Assembly (NCBI GenBank): GCA_965116115.1
Contig: OZ220486.1
Location: 1-64,000, forward strand
Source of the DNA: JAPOXR01 sp965116115
GTDB taxonomy: Bacteria; Pseudomonadota; Alphaproteobacteria; Rhodobacterales; Rhodobacteraceae
Length of the DNA stretch: 64,000 bases
Direction of reading: 5' to 3'
Shown: piece by piece, positions 27,141-36,957 of the stretch
Layout of the letters: every line of letters starts with the position of its first letter
Numbering within the stretch: position 1 is the first letter of the stretch
Position numbers and translations under genes: made by a program
The notes under the pieces: model-generated
Database searches by the model: none
Told to the model about the DNA's origin: nothing
Seen by the model: the letters and a program-made list of their open reading frames with translations, nothing else

Positions 27141-27191
27141 CAGCTGCCTGGATCAATATCCGAATAACCATGAGAATAGGAGCGCAGGGAC

Positions 27192-28199
27192 ATGACGAAA
27201 ATATGCGCAGGCCTGGATATCAGCAAGGACACGATCGATGCGCATGCCGCCGGCGTTGACCGCCGGTTCAAAAACGACCGTCCGGGTTTCCGCGCGATCG
27301 ACGGGTTTCTGAGAAAACACGGGGTGCGGCGGGTCGTCATCGAGGCGACCGGACGGCTGCACCGGGCGGTTCATCAGTCGCTGCACGACCGAGGTTACGA
27401 AGTCTGCATCGCTGAGCCCCGCCAGGCGCGGCGCTTCGCCGAAGCGACCGGCCAGCCAGCGAAGACCGACAAGGCGGATGCGAGGATGCTCGCCGCCTTC
27501 GCGGCGGCCTTCGCCGATCTCCCGGCGACCGAGCCGAAATCCGCGTTCCTTAACCGTCTCAATGACCTCATGGTCGCCCGCGGGCAACTGGTTGAGAATG
27601 CTGCAAAACTGCGCCAGCGCCGCAATGATCTGCAGGACGCGTCAGCGAAAAAGCGCATGGACAAAGCTGTCAAAGCCGTCGAGCGGCAGAGGGAAGCTCT
27701 CGAAACTGAGATCGAGGAGCATATCAAGAGCGATCCCGGTCAGGCCCGCGCTTACCGCATCCTGATGTCCGTTCCCGGCATCGGACCGGTCACGGCCGCC
27801 GCTCTGCTCGGCTGGCTCCCGGAACTCGGGCAGCTCGACAGCCGCTGGGCCGCGGCGCTCGCCGGAACCGCCCCGTTCGCCCGCGACAGCGGCGCGAAGA
27901 AAGGCGCCCGGCGCGTTCAGGGCGGACGTTTCCGTCCGAGGCGCGCGCTCTACATGGCGGCTACAGCGGCTGTGCGGTTCAATAAAGATATGTCCGAATT
28001 ATATGACCGGCTCACCGAGCGGGGGAAATGTCATAAGGTCGCCCTTGTCGCCGTCATGCGCAAGCTGGTCATCCTGGCGAACACGCTGCTGCGCGAAAGG
28101 CGCGTCTGGGAAGAACACGCCCCGTCCGCGTCCGGACGGCCGAGCTGCCCTCCGGAGCGGCCGATTCGACGGCCCGCGGCGGCTGCGCCGGCCTCCTGA
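27192..28199 (+). CDS. IS110-family recombinase (DEDD transposase)
   Basis: A 335-residue protein with a RuvC-like DEDD domain: D9 (CAGLDISKDT), E51 (VVIEATG), D93 and D96 (KTDKADARML). The C-terminal Transposase_20 domain has the helix-hairpin MSVPGIGPVTAAALLG and the conserved serine S233 in PFARDSGAKKGARR. Coiled-coil residues 130-180 lie between. The frame is complete, so the enzyme may be active. The last about 30 residues are proline/alanine-rich and variable. Confidence 0.95.
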   Translation: MTKICAGLDISKDTIDAHAAGVDRRFKNDRPGFRAIDGFLRKHGVRRVVIEATGRLHRAVHQSLHDRGYEVCIAEPRQARRFAEATGQPAKTDKADARMLAAFAAAFADLPATEPKSAFLNRLNDLMVARGQLVENAAKLRQRRNDLQDASAKKRMDKAVKAVERQREALETEIEEHIKSDPGQARAYRILMSVPGIGPVTAAALLGWLPELGQLDSRWAAALAGTAPFARDSGAKKGARRVQGGRFRPRRALYMAATAAVRFNKDMSELYDRLTERGKCHKVALVAVMRKLVILANTLLRERRVWEEHAPSASGRPSCPPERPIRRPAAAAPAS

Positions 28200-28264
28200 A
28201 CCAGCGGAGCTTCTGTGGAGAAAATGTGCAAAAGCTGTGGGAAAAGGAAATAAGGGCTGAATTT

Positions 28265-28277
28265 CCCCCCCCCCCCC
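28265..28277. repeat. homopolymer of 13 C
   Basis: A run of about 13 C near the right end of the IS110, 30 bp before IS66 sequence resumes. It resembles the 19-C run at 18417. Confidence 0.85.
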
Positions 28278-28309
28278 GAAACGCCCTTGAATTTGAACAT
28301 GGATGCTTG

Positions 28310-29574
28310 CGCTTGCGCTTCCGCTGTCTCCCGCGCCGCTTCCGCTTCCCGCCGGCCAGCGGCGGCAGCGCTTCGTGCCAAGCGACGGCGTCGGCGATGA
28401 TCCTGTCATATTCTTTTTCGATCCGGTCCGCCGCCTCCGCGGACAGCGTTTCCCCGGCGCGGGCCGCCTCGTTGACTTCGTGCACGCCTCGTTGAAGCAG
28501 CTCGCTCATCTCCGCCGACCAGGCCTCGCCGTGAAACTCCGTCAGAGCCTCAAGTTCGCGCAGGAGGTGAGCGATGCAGTGCGCATGGCTCACGCCGACT
28601 ATCTTCCAGTAAGGCTGCTGAAAATCGTGCACCGCGATGCCGGTCGCATCCATGGTCACATCGCCGCGGCTTTCGCCGAGACGAAAAAAACTGAGAAGCT
28701 CCGTGCAGACGACGTGAAACCAGCGGAGTTTGCCGTCGACGCGGACCCCGGTCTCATCCATGTGCTTGACCGCGGCCCTCGCCGCTGAAGCGCCGACATG
28801 CTCGGCGAAACCGGAAAACCTCCCGGCGCCGCTGTCGAGCAAAGCGGAAACCGTTCCCGGGGACACGGATGCGCCGAACAGGTCTCTCATCAGCCGGACC
28901 AGCCGCCGGCGCGGGATCATCTGCGCCGCCGACAGGTAACGCACCGTCGAACGCACCCCCGGACCGTACTGCGCCGGGGCCTTCACGCCCTCCGGAAAGC
29001 GGCCCGCGCTCACCGCCCCGCAGCCGGAACAGACCGCGCTGTGAACCCGGTGTTCAACGGTCTCCAGCGCGACCGGCGGAATGTCCGCGACCTGCCGCCG
29101 GACATACCCCTCCGATGCCGCCCCGGCGAGGGACGCGCCGCATCCTCGGCAGATATCGGGATGATGATGCTCGACCCTGTCCGGGGTCTCGACAAGGCTC
29201 ATCGTCGTCCCCTTATGACCGGGCTGCCCGCCCGGCCTGCGCCCCGACGAAGCTTTTCTCTTCGGCGCCGGCTTGGAAAACCCGTCGCTCGACGGCGGCT
29301 TATGACTGTTGCCGCTGTTCATTACTGGGCGCCGCTCAAGCTCGGAAACGCGGCCCTGCGCAGCCGCAAGCGCCGCGGCGGCTTCATCACGCTCGGCAAC
29401 GGCAGCATCGCGCTCGTCAGCGATCGTATCACGCTCGGCGAAGGCAGCGTCACGCTCGGCGAAAGCAGCGTCACGGTCCGCGACAGCCGCGGCAAGTCTC
29501 GCTTTGAGACCGGCTCCGCTGAAAGCCGGACCGGCGGTCCTGTCCCGCGCCGCCGCCGGAATGCCGCCGGTCAT
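28310..29574 (-). pseudogene. IS66 transposase, 5' part
   Basis: Starts MTGGIPAAARDR at 29574 and matches the intact IS66 transposase to residue about 415 (GGGKRKRRGRQRKRK), after which the IS110 begins. The N-terminal coiled-coil has one more AERDAAF-type repeat than the intact copy. The typical NSGNSHKPPSSDGFSKP motif and the zinc-finger-like CRGCGASL...CSGCGAV segment are present. Confidence 0.92.
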
Positions 29575-29722
29575 CGGACCCGCTCCGCTGAAAACTGATC
29601 TGAACTCATATCCTGCTTATCCGCGGCTTGCGCCGTTCCGCTCAATGTCGTTTCTTAATCTCTTGACAAGGGATTCAATCACACGGACAAAACAGAGTTA
29701 AGCGAAAAAATCTACCTGACTA

Positions 29723-31084
29723 GTAGTCTGACACAGTGATAATGATGGTAGTCGTGGTTTGGCGGACGTCCTGGTTTCTGGTGTTGACGCTCCGTTGAAG
29801 TTGCAGCAGCAGCCTCAGTCTGAACGAAGACAAATGCTGTCGGCCGGGTATTTCAGCCGGATTCTGAGCAGGAATCCAGCGGCTGAGGCCTGTTTCGCGC
29901 CGGCGGCGATTACAAGAGGCGGGAAGCTATGACGGACTGACAGGAACAAATCGGACGCAAGATACAGCATGTGCGGCTCGAAGATCATGAACGGGCTGAA
30001 TCAGAGGAGATCGTTTCATCCGGCCGCGGTTCGGCCGAGCGGCGGCGGCGGGCGCATATTCTTCTTCTCACGGATGAGAACCGGAAGAGCGGCGCGCGCG
30101 CCGATGCCGACGCCGCCGATTCCGTCGGGGTCGGCACGGCGACTGTCGAGCGGCTCCGCCGGCGTTTCGTCGAGGAGGGTATAGCGGCTCCAGGCGCAGG
30201 CCGCATTCGAACCGCGTTCCTCCGAAGCTTGACGGCGAGGGCGAGGCGAAGCTGACGATGATCGCCTGTTCGGAGCCTCCCGAAGGACGTTCCTCATGGA
30301 CGCTGGAGCTGCTCGGCGAGCGGCTGGTCGCGTTGAATGTCGTTGACAGCATTTCCCGGGAAACGGTCAGGAGGACATTAAAAAAAACGATTTGAAACCG
30401 CATCTTACGCGGTGCTGGCGCATTCCGGCGGCGAAAAGCTGCGACTTCGCATACTCGATGGAGGATGTGCTCAGGGTTTATCAGCGGAAGTTCAAAGAGG
30501 ACGAGGTTCCAGCCTGCACAGCCGAGGCTCTGAGAAAGCGGACGAAGGAGGTCCGCACGGCTTTGCCGACCGCTCCCGGCCGGCGCGCTTCGACTGCGAA
30601 TACGAGCGCAACGGGACGGCGAATCTGTTCATGGTTCATGCGCCGCTTGCAGGCCAGGGCATGTCAAAATCACCGACCGCCGGACGAAGAAAGATTTCGC
30701 CGAACTCCTCAGAGAGATCGCCGATGTTCACTTCCCCGGCAAAAAAATCGTGCTGGTTATGGACAACCTTAACACCCACAAACTGTCGAGTCTTTACCAT
30801 GCTTTCCCGCCGGAGCAGGCCGGCAGGCTTCGCAAGCGTTTCGAGGTTCATCACACGCCGAAACACGGCAGCTGGCTGAACATCGCCGAGAGCGAAATCA
30901 GCGTGCTGAGCCGTCAGTGCCTGTCCCGGCGCATTCCCGACCGGGAGACGCTCTGCCGCGAGGTTTCGGCATGGGAAAAAGCGCGCAACGCCGACCCGGC
31001 CCCGGTCAAACAGCGGTTCACCGCCGAAGACGCGCGCATCAAATTGCATTCTTTGTACCCATCAATATAACAATGACAGACTAC
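29723..31084 (+). mobile_element. IS630-family element, copy 1
   Basis: Ends are GTAGTCTGACAC on the left and the complement of GTAGTCTGTCAT on the right, flanked by the TA duplication typical of IS630 (29721-29722 and 31085-31086). The TA belongs to the CTAG in the end of the host IS66, so the insertion came after the IS66. A second copy lies at 61876-63224, also at CTAG. Confidence 0.92.
29939..31070 (+). pseudogene. IS630-family transposase, several frameshifts
   Basis: The ATG at 29939 is followed by a stop at codon 4 (GACTGACAG for GATCAACAG in copy 2). Later pieces in different frames are SVGVGTATVERLRRRFVEEG, then after a run of eight A DLKPHLTRCWRIPA, and CEYERNGTANLFMVHAPLAG. The last piece is IVLVMDNLNTHKLSSLYHAF followed by HHTPKHGSWLNIAESEISVL, which holds the catalytic D and E. 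The gene is dead. Confidence 0.88.
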
Positions 31085-31091
31085 TAGTTAC

Positions 31092-31626
31092 GTTTGATAT
31101 TCCCGGCCCTGTGATCCGTAACGGCGCGCCGCATGTCAAAGGCACAGGCCGATTGAAGATCAAGGATATTCCCGAAGACAAACAAGCGGCTCACGTCGTC
31201 AAGACGCCGCTTCGGGCGCGGTGCGGTTCATAGTCCCCATGCGTGAACGGGCGAGCGTCAGCGCGGCCCCGTCGGCATAGACATGGAATTGAAACAACGC
31301 TGCGTTCTGTCAACCGGTGAAACGGTTGAACCCGTCAATCTTGACCGGCGCAGAATCAAGCGCAAGCAGCGGGTTTCAGCCCGTGCGAAACGCGCTCCCG
31401 ATATAAGGCGCAAGAAACTGAAGTCGCTTCAGTGCAAATAAGAACGCGTCAAGATCAAGGAGCATGACAGGTTTCACGAAATATCGGCGGAGACGGTCAA
31501 ACCGCACAGCCGCATCGCCGTCGAGGACCTGATGATTCCGAACATCGTGAAAAACCGGCGTCTGTCGTGGTCAATCGTCGAATAGCAATGGGGCAGGCTC
31601 GCCGGACAATTGTCCTGCAATGCCGC
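31092..31626 (+). pseudogene. 3' part of the TnpB-like gene
   Basis: Continues the gene broken at 26509: FDIPGPVIRNGAPHVKGTGR, LKIKDIPEDKQAAHVVKTPL, then in shifted frames GIDMELKQRCVLSTGETVEP (RuvC-I aspartate), RRIKRKQR and IAVEDLMIPNIVKNRRLS (RuvC-II glutamate). At least two stops and two shifts are present. The zinc finger and last aspartate are missing because an ISAs1 end fragment starts at 31628. Confidence 0.75.
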
Positions 31627-31627
31627 C

Positions 31628-31690
31628 AGGGCTATCGCTTTTGCGATTCCCAGTTTTCCGGCGGCAGTCCGGCTGATGAGCTTCCCGGTG
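31628..31690 (-). mobile_element. ISAs1-family end fragment
   Basis: AGGGCTATCGCTTTTG and the following about 45 bp (TTTTCCGGCGGCAGTCCGGC, ATGAGCTTC) match the 3' end of the ISAs1 element at 22224, including the terminal codons of the transposase. Beyond about 31690 the match fades. Confidence 0.65.
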
Positions 31691-32333
31691 CCGCCGCCGC
31701 GTTCCGCCGGGCCGAAAGAGCGCGCGGCCGCGGAAAACTCTGCAGGCGGCCGCCTTGGGGGGAATGACCGGACATCCGGGAGGGCAGGTGACTTGAACGG
31801 CCCGGGATGCGCTGTGATTCACAGCGTGGCCGGGAATGATTGAGATATGACCGGCGGGCCGATTCCGCAGGAACCACTTTTTGCCGCGCCGCTGCCGGCA
31901 TGGTTTTCGCTGGACGGTTTTGAAATAATCACTTGGATTTTTCATACGGGAACCATACCATTAAAGTCCTGAACAGACTTAGCACGGTCAATCCAGTATT
32001 ATCTTGTTCTGTTAAGAGGCTCAGTTCACAAATCGTATGCTTGACCTTTCGTCTGCGATAACAAGAAACGCACGGGAGAAGCCATTATCCGGTTCAACGC
32101 GCTGAAACCATCATATGTGATTGTCGAGATACGAGAGAAGAGATGCCGCGGCAACGCCGCAGGACCGCCTGCAGACAGTCGTGTCTGAACTTAACCGTCT
32201 GGATACAACGGAGGTTTCGAAAGCGGATTCACCATGAGCGCATACGATTTGCAGAAGAGCCTTTGTTAATAAGATGCGCGGCTGGGCTTCAGACCGGCAC
32301 TGCCGCGGTTACAGTTTGCGACAGGAGGGAAAG
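31691..32333. other. intergenic, mobile debris
   Basis: No gene is supported. At 32018-32080 lies GGCTCAGTTCACAAATCG and following sequence, a diverged form of the MITE end described at 20083 and 55452. The last 20 bp hold the strong ribosome-binding site (ACAGGAGGGAAAG) of the ATPase gene. Confidence 0.45.
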
Positions 32334-34214
32334 ATGGCGGCGCGCGGTATGGACCGGAATCCTTTCCGCCCCGGTTACGGCGTCATTCCGCCGGTGCTGG
32401 CCGGACGCGAGGAGCTGAAGAGCGAGTTCCGCGGGCGGCTCGCGGATCTGGCCGCCGGGAATCTGAATCCGACCGGGCTCCAGCTCATGGGTCCGCGCGG
32501 CTGCGGCAAGACGGCCCTGCTGGCTTGGATGAGCAGACAGGCCGGGGAAAAGAGGGTCAAGTCCGTTTTCCTTCCCAAGCAGGCTTTCGACAGCCTCGAC
32601 ATGCTTGTCGGCGTGCTGCGGTGGCTGAAGGGGGGCCTGTTCGGCTTCGGAGAACGCGACCTGCGCGTCGGAGCCGGCATCGACGGGATTCCCGGGCTGT
32701 CCGTTTCCGCCGACATCGGCGGCGGCGTCCCGGCGGACAGGGCGGCGGCGATCGTCGCCCGGCATCTTGATGCGCTCGCCCGCCGCCGCCGTCGGCTGCT
32801 CGTGCTGGTCGACGAAGCCCACGACATGCCGTTGAAAACCGCCAGGATTTGGTATGACGCCCTCCAGGCGGTGACGATGGAACGCCCTGTTCAGCTGGTG
32901 ATCGCCGGCACGCCGGATCTATCGATGGTTCTCCGCGGTTCGGGTTCGAGCTTCATGGAACGGATCAATATCCGGCGGATCGGCCGGCTGGCCCGGGAGG
33001 ACGCCGCCCAGGCGCTGACCGAACCTTTCGGGGAGCGGGCATGTTTCGAGGACCGGGCCCTGTCCGCCGTTCTCGACGAGACGCAAGGCTACCCTTATTT
33101 CATCCAGCTTTGGGGAGAAGCGCTCTGGAACACGGTCGCCGGATCAGGTGTCGCCCGTATCGGCATGCCGCAGGTCAAGGCCGCGGCGGCGGCTGACAAG
33201 GCGCGGCAGGATCTCTACAGCGGGCGGACAGACGAGATGCTTCGCATGGGCATGCTGATCCCGGCTGCCGAGACGGCGCTGGAAATCAGAAGGGGCCGGC
33301 GGCGCCCGAACGAATTTGATCTGATGAGAACCGCGGACAGGATCGTCGCTAAAGACGGCGGTGACTGGGATGCGGTGCGCCGTTCGCTGCTGCACACCGG
33401 ATTCATCTGGGACGAGGAACCCGGGGAATGGGAATACGGAATTCCAAGCCTCGCTAAGCATGTCGTCAAGGCCGCGGCAGGGCGCTGCGCCGACAATGCC
33501 GCCGCCGGTCCGTCGCTGGCGGCGGCGGTGCGTCTGCTTAAGGCGGAGGGGACAGCGACGCCCGAGGCCCTGACCCGGGTGATGGCGGCGGCGGGGGCCG
33601 ACGGTCTTGCGGCGGATTACCTGAGCGCGTTTTGTCAGCAGGGCCTGTTAATCGCGAAGGAAGACAGAAAATTCAGACTCGCCGCCCCGCTTCTGGCCGA
33701 ACAGGTTCTGAAACGTCTCGGCATCGGTCCTGCCGCCGAGGCTCCGTCGGCGCGGAAGGACGGCGAAGAGACGGCGGCCCGGCTGGTCCGCGAGGGGCGT
33801 CTGATAACCCGGCCGGGGATGAAGCGGGCTAGCGGACTGTTCGTCGTGGCCGAGGCCGCTTTCGTTCCCGGCGCGGAATGTCCGGCGCGGCGCGTCCGCG
33901 ACTTTCTGATCTGGAACCCGGATGAGGACGATCCCGGAGAACTGCGGCCTCTGGGCCTCTTCTACGACGCGTTGTTTCCGGTCGGACGGGTTCAGGACCG
34001 CTGGCCGGCGGTGCGGGAGGACGCCGCGACAGCGGAGCACGAATGTCTGGCGGGGAAATCCGAGGAGAAGCGTTCCGGCCTGGACGTTTTTATCGCCGCT
34101 GTCATGCGGCGGCGGCTGCCGCCGCAGCCGGAGCGATCGCCGCCGGAGAACGACATCGTGCCGACCCCGCCGGCGGAACCTCGGGATGACGACAGCCCCG
34201 CGCCCGGGATGTGA
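32334..34214 (+). CDS. AAA ATPase (ORC/AAA_16-like) of unknown role
   Basis: A 626-residue protein. After NPFRPGYGVIPPVLAGREEL come Walker A GPRGCGKT (residues 53-60), Walker B LLVLVDEAHD (155-164), a sensor-like QLVIAGTPDLS and INIRRIGRLAREDAAQALTE, the linker typical of Cdc6/Orc-type STAND-like ATPases. The C-terminal half has winged-helix-like parts (about 430-500) and an acidic proline-rich tail. The start at 32334 follows AGGAGGG. It stands alone among IS remnants, with a cut IS5 directly downstream; whether it belongs to a defence or mobile-element function cannot be told. Confidence 0.82.
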   Translation: MAARGMDRNPFRPGYGVIPPVLAGREELKSEFRGRLADLAAGNLNPTGLQLMGPRGCGKTALLAWMSRQAGEKRVKSVFLPKQAFDSLDMLVGVLRWLKGGLFGFGERDLRVGAGIDGIPGLSVSADIGGGVPADRAAAIVARHLDALARRRRRLLVLVDEAHDMPLKTARIWYDALQAVTMERPVQLVIAGTPDLSMVLRGSGSSFMERINIRRIGRLAREDAAQALTEPFGERACFEDRALSAVLDETQGYPYFIQLWGEALWNTVAGSGVARIGMPQVKAAAAADKARQDLYSGRTDEMLRMGMLIPAAETALEIRRGRRRPNEFDLMRTADRIVAKDGGDWDAVRRSLLHTGFIWDEEPGEWEYGIPSLAKHVVKAAAGRCADNAAAGPSLAAAVRLLKAEGTATPEALTRVMAAAGADGLAADYLSAFCQQGLLIAKEDRKFRLAAPLLAEQVLKRLGIGPAAEAPSARKDGEETAARLVREGRLITRPGMKRASGLFVVAEAAFVPGAECPARRVRDFLIWNPDEDDPGELRPLGLFYDALFPVGRVQDRWPAVREDAATAEHECLAGKSEEKRSGLDVFIAAVMRRRLPPQPERSPPENDIVPTPPAEPRDDDSPAPGM

Positions 34215-34314
34215 CTGCGCATGCTCTGCATATGCTCCATCAGCTCATTTAAACCGAAGGTGGCTTGAGGGAGATACACTTTGGCCGCAGGCTGGAAAGC
34301 GGCAGCTGTCGATA

Positions 34315-34760
34315 TGTGACGCTTGCGGCCCTTGATCTTCTTGCCGGCATCATATCCGGAAGGGCCTCCGCTTTCCGTCGTCTTCACCGGCGAGCTGTCG
34401 ACCGCCGCCGCCGGGTCCGCCGCACGGCCGGCTTGCCGGCGCAGCGCATCCGGCATTCGCTCAAAGATGCCGGTGTTCCGCCAAGCGTAGAAATAATTCC
34501 AGCCGGCGCTGAAAGGCGGAAAACACTTGGGAAGTGATCGCTGCCGGCAGCCGGCAGCGAGCATGAACCCGATGGCGTTGAACACTTGCCGGAGGTCGGT
34601 GATCGGCTTGCGGACTGTTCTTGAGTGCGGCAGCAGCAGCGGTGCTGCCGCCTGTTCCGCATTGGTCACATCGGTTTCAAACCGATCGAAAGGTCGCTTA
34701 TACAGCCGCCGAGCAGTCTCGTTCCAAGCTGTGTGGATGCTCCTGTTGTTTGTTCATAAA
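34315..34760 (-). pseudogene. N-terminal fragment of an IS5-family transposase
   Basis: The minus strand reads ITDLRQVFNAIGFMLAAGCR, LPKCFPPFSAGWNYFYAWRN and PVKTTESGGPSGYDAGKKIK, then GRKRHIS. This is the N-terminal half of an IS427-type IS5 transposase with the first catalytic region (VDSSPVKTTESGG). It breaks off at about 34315, 100 bp from the ATPase stop. The C-terminal remnant at 24815 is of the same branch but need not be the same element. Confidence 0.8.
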
Positions 34761-34959
34761 CGGGATTATGCTACGCGGCGATGAGGCTGCTCAACATATG
34801 GAACAAGTTCTGAGGTCAAAGCCCAAAGACATGCAAAGCACGGAAAACCAAATGGCATGGAAAGTCAGCGAAATCGATTCATGAGCCTCAATGTGTGGAA
34901 ATCAAATGAAATTCGTGGCATTGCGCGGTCATGCGGACGGCAACGAAGGCGAAGAATCC

Positions 34960-35385
34960 ATGGCCTATTGGCTCTTTAAGTCTGAACCCGGCGAATGGAG
35001 CTGGGACGATCAAGCCGCGAAAGACGGCGGCGAGGAATGGGACGGAATCCGCAACTATCAGGCGCGCAACAATATGCGGCTGATGAAAAACGGCGATCTC
35101 GGCTTCTTCTACCACTCACAAAAAGAAAAAGCGGTTGTCGGCGTGGTTGAGGTTTGCGCGGAAATTCATCCCGACAGCACCAGCGATGATCCGAGATGGG
35201 AATGCGTTGATGTCCGGGCTGTCGCGGCGATGCCGCGGCCGGTCACCCTCGCTCAGTGCAGGGCTGACTCCCGGCTTAAGGACATGGTTCTGGTCAATAA
35301 CACAAGGCTGTCAGTTCAGCCGGTCACTGAAAAAGAATGGGCCGCCGTCTGCGAACTCGGCGGATACCCAGCGGAAACTCCCTGA
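34960..35385 (+). CDS. EVE domain protein
   Basis: A 141-residue protein starting MAYWLFKSEPGEWSWDDQ, the family N-terminus. RNYQARNNMRLMKNGDLGFF and YHSQKEKAVVGVVEV form the PUA-like EVE core, which binds modified bases in RNA or DNA. The start at 34960 is preferred over upstream in-frame starts because the family begins here and GAAGG precedes it. It begins a run of ordinary genes after the IS island. Confidence 0.92.
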   Translation: MAYWLFKSEPGEWSWDDQAAKDGGEEWDGIRNYQARNNMRLMKNGDLGFFYHSQKEKAVVGVVEVCAEIHPDSTSDDPRWECVDVRAVAAMPRPVTLAQCRADSRLKDMVLVNNTRLSVQPVTEKEWAAVCELGGYPAETP

Positions 35386-35562
35386 ATCTTGACTGCGCAT
35401 CCGGCTGACGGTTTGCGCTTGCGCGCCGGTCCGGCCCGCCGGACGCTGATTTCAGGCAGGACCCGGACTTCCCGCGCGGTTTTCTCAGCGGCAAGCAGAC
35501 GCTGCCCCGGCCGGAACCTTCTGCGGACGCCCGCCCGAGTCATCCGGCGCGGATTTGAAAAC

Positions 35563-36957
35563 TCAGTATCGGTAGTGCTCGGCCTTGAACGGGCCGACCC
35601 GGCTGACGCCGATATATTCCGCCTGCTCATCGCTCAGTTCCGTCAGGCTCGCGCCCAGCCGTCCGAGATGCAGCCTCGCCACCTTTTCGTCCAGATGCTT
35701 GGGCAGAGTGTATACTGACCTTCCGTATTGATCTGACTTGGTCCAAAGTTCGATCTGGGCCATGACCTGGTTGGTGAAACTCGCCGACATCACGAAGCTC
35801 GGATGGCCGGTCGCATTGCCGAGATTCAGCAGCCGGCCCTCGGAGAGCAGTATCACGCGCCTCCCGGACGGCATTTCAATGAGATCCACCTGCTCTTTGA
35901 TGTTGGTCCATTTGTGGTTCCGCAGCGCGGAGACCTGTATCTCATTGTCGAAATGGCCGATATTGCCGATGATCGCCATGTCCTTCATATCCCGGATATG
36001 GTCGATCCGGATGACATCGCGGTTGCCGGTCGCCGTGACGAAGATGTCCGCGACCGGCGCCGCCTCTTCCAGCGTGACCACGTCGAATCCGTCCATGGCC
36101 GCCTGGAGAGCGCAGATCGGATCGATTTCAGTCACCATGACGCGCGCGCCGGCGCCGCGCAGCGACGCGGCGGACCCTTTGCCGACATCGCCGTATCCGC
36201 AGACCGCGGCGATCTTGCCCGCCACCATCGTGTCCGTTGCCCGGCGGATGCCGTCCACCAGACTCTCGCGGCAGCCGTATTTGTTGTCGAATTTAGACTT
36301 CGTGACGCTGTCGTTGACATTAAAGGCGGGGAACGGAAGCTTCCCTTGGTCTTTCAGCTGATAAAGCCGGTTGACGCCGGTCGTCGTCTCTTCAGTGACG
36401 CCGCGTATCATGCGGAGTTGCTTAGCGAACCAGCCCGGAGCGGACGCCATCCGCTCGCGGATCCGCGCGGACAGCGATTCCTCCTCCTCGGATTTCGGGT
36501 CGGCGATCAGGCCGTCCTCTCCGGATTCCGCGTCCGCCCCGCGCATGATGTACAGTGTCGCGTCTCCGCCGTCATCCAAAATCATATTGGCTCCGCCGCC
36601 GGGAAACTGGAAAATGCGGTCAGCGTAATCCCAGTATTCATCAAGCGTTTCACCCTTGAAGGCGAACACGGGAATGTTCTGAGCGGCGACCGCCGCGGCC
36701 GCGTGGTCCTGGGTTGAAAAAACATTGCATGACGCCCATCTCACTTCGGCCCCCAGTTTCACGAGCGTTTCGATCAGCACCGCCGTCTGGATCGTCATAT
36801 GCAGGCAGCCGGCGATCCTGGCGCCCGTGAGCGGCTTTGATTCCGCATACTCGTCCCGGACGGCCATCAGGCCGGGCATTTCAGTTTCGGCGAGCGCGAT
36901 TTCCTTGCGCCCGAATTCCGCGAGCGCGATGTCCTTGACGATGTAGTCGTTTGCCAT
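35563..36957 (-). CDS. ahcY: adenosylhomocysteinase
   Basis: A 464-residue enzyme that splits S-adenosylhomocysteine into adenosine and homocysteine. Landmarks are GARIAGCLHMTIQTAVLIET, WASCNVFSTQDHAAAA, the NAD-binding loop GYGDVGKGSAASLRGAGARV and the C-terminal KADQYGR-like KSDQYGRSVYTLP and AEHYRY end. The ATG at 36955-36957 begins MANDYIVKDIALAEFG; upstream in-frame codons lack family support. It is divergent from the HD gene, with 104 bp between starts. No SAH riboswitch pattern was seen in that gap. Confidence 0.97.
   Translation of the reverse strand: MANDYIVKDIALAEFGRKEIALAETEMPGLMAVRDEYAESKPLTGARIAGCLHMTIQTAVLIETLVKLGAEVRWASCNVFSTQDHAAAAVAAQNIPVFAFKGETLDEYWDYADRIFQFPGGGANMILDDGGDATLYIMRGADAESGEDGLIADPKSEEEESLSARIRERMASAPGWFAKQLRMIRGVTEETTTGVNRLYQLKDQGKLPFPAFNVNDSVTKSKFDNKYGCRESLVDGIRRATDTMVAGKIAAVCGYGDVGKGSAASLRGAGARVMVTEIDPICALQAAMDGFDVVTLEEAAPVADIFVTATGNRDVIRIDHIRDMKDMAIIGNIGHFDNEIQVSALRNHKWTNIKEQVDLIEMPSGRRVILLSEGRLLNLGNATGHPSFVMSASFTNQVMAQIELWTKSDQYGRSVYTLPKHLDEKVARLHLGRLGASLTELSDEQAEYIGVSRVGPFKAEHYRY

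Larger units (their letters stand above)
26882..28308 (+). mobile_element. IS110-family element inserted in the IS66 transposase gene
   Basis: The IS66 homology stops at about 26879 on the left and resumes at about 28309 on the right, so the insert is about 1.4 kb. It contains about 300 bp of non-coding leader, one recombinase gene and about 100 bp of tail with a run of 13 C. No terminal inverted repeat or target duplication is evident, as expected for IS110. End positions are uncertain by about 10 bp. Confidence 0.82.
26510..31091 (-). mobile_element. IS66-family element carrying nested IS110 and IS630
   Basis: Both ends read GTAACTAGTCAGGT inward. They are flanked by an exact 8-bp duplication GTTTGATA (26502-26509 and 31092-31099), the target length expected for IS66. 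Removing 26510-31099 restores the tnpB-like reading across the junction. An IS110 lies inside the transposase gene (about 26882-28308) and an IS630 (29723-31084) sits at the TA within the CTAG of the IS66 end. The IS66 proper is about 1.8 kb. Confidence 0.92.
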
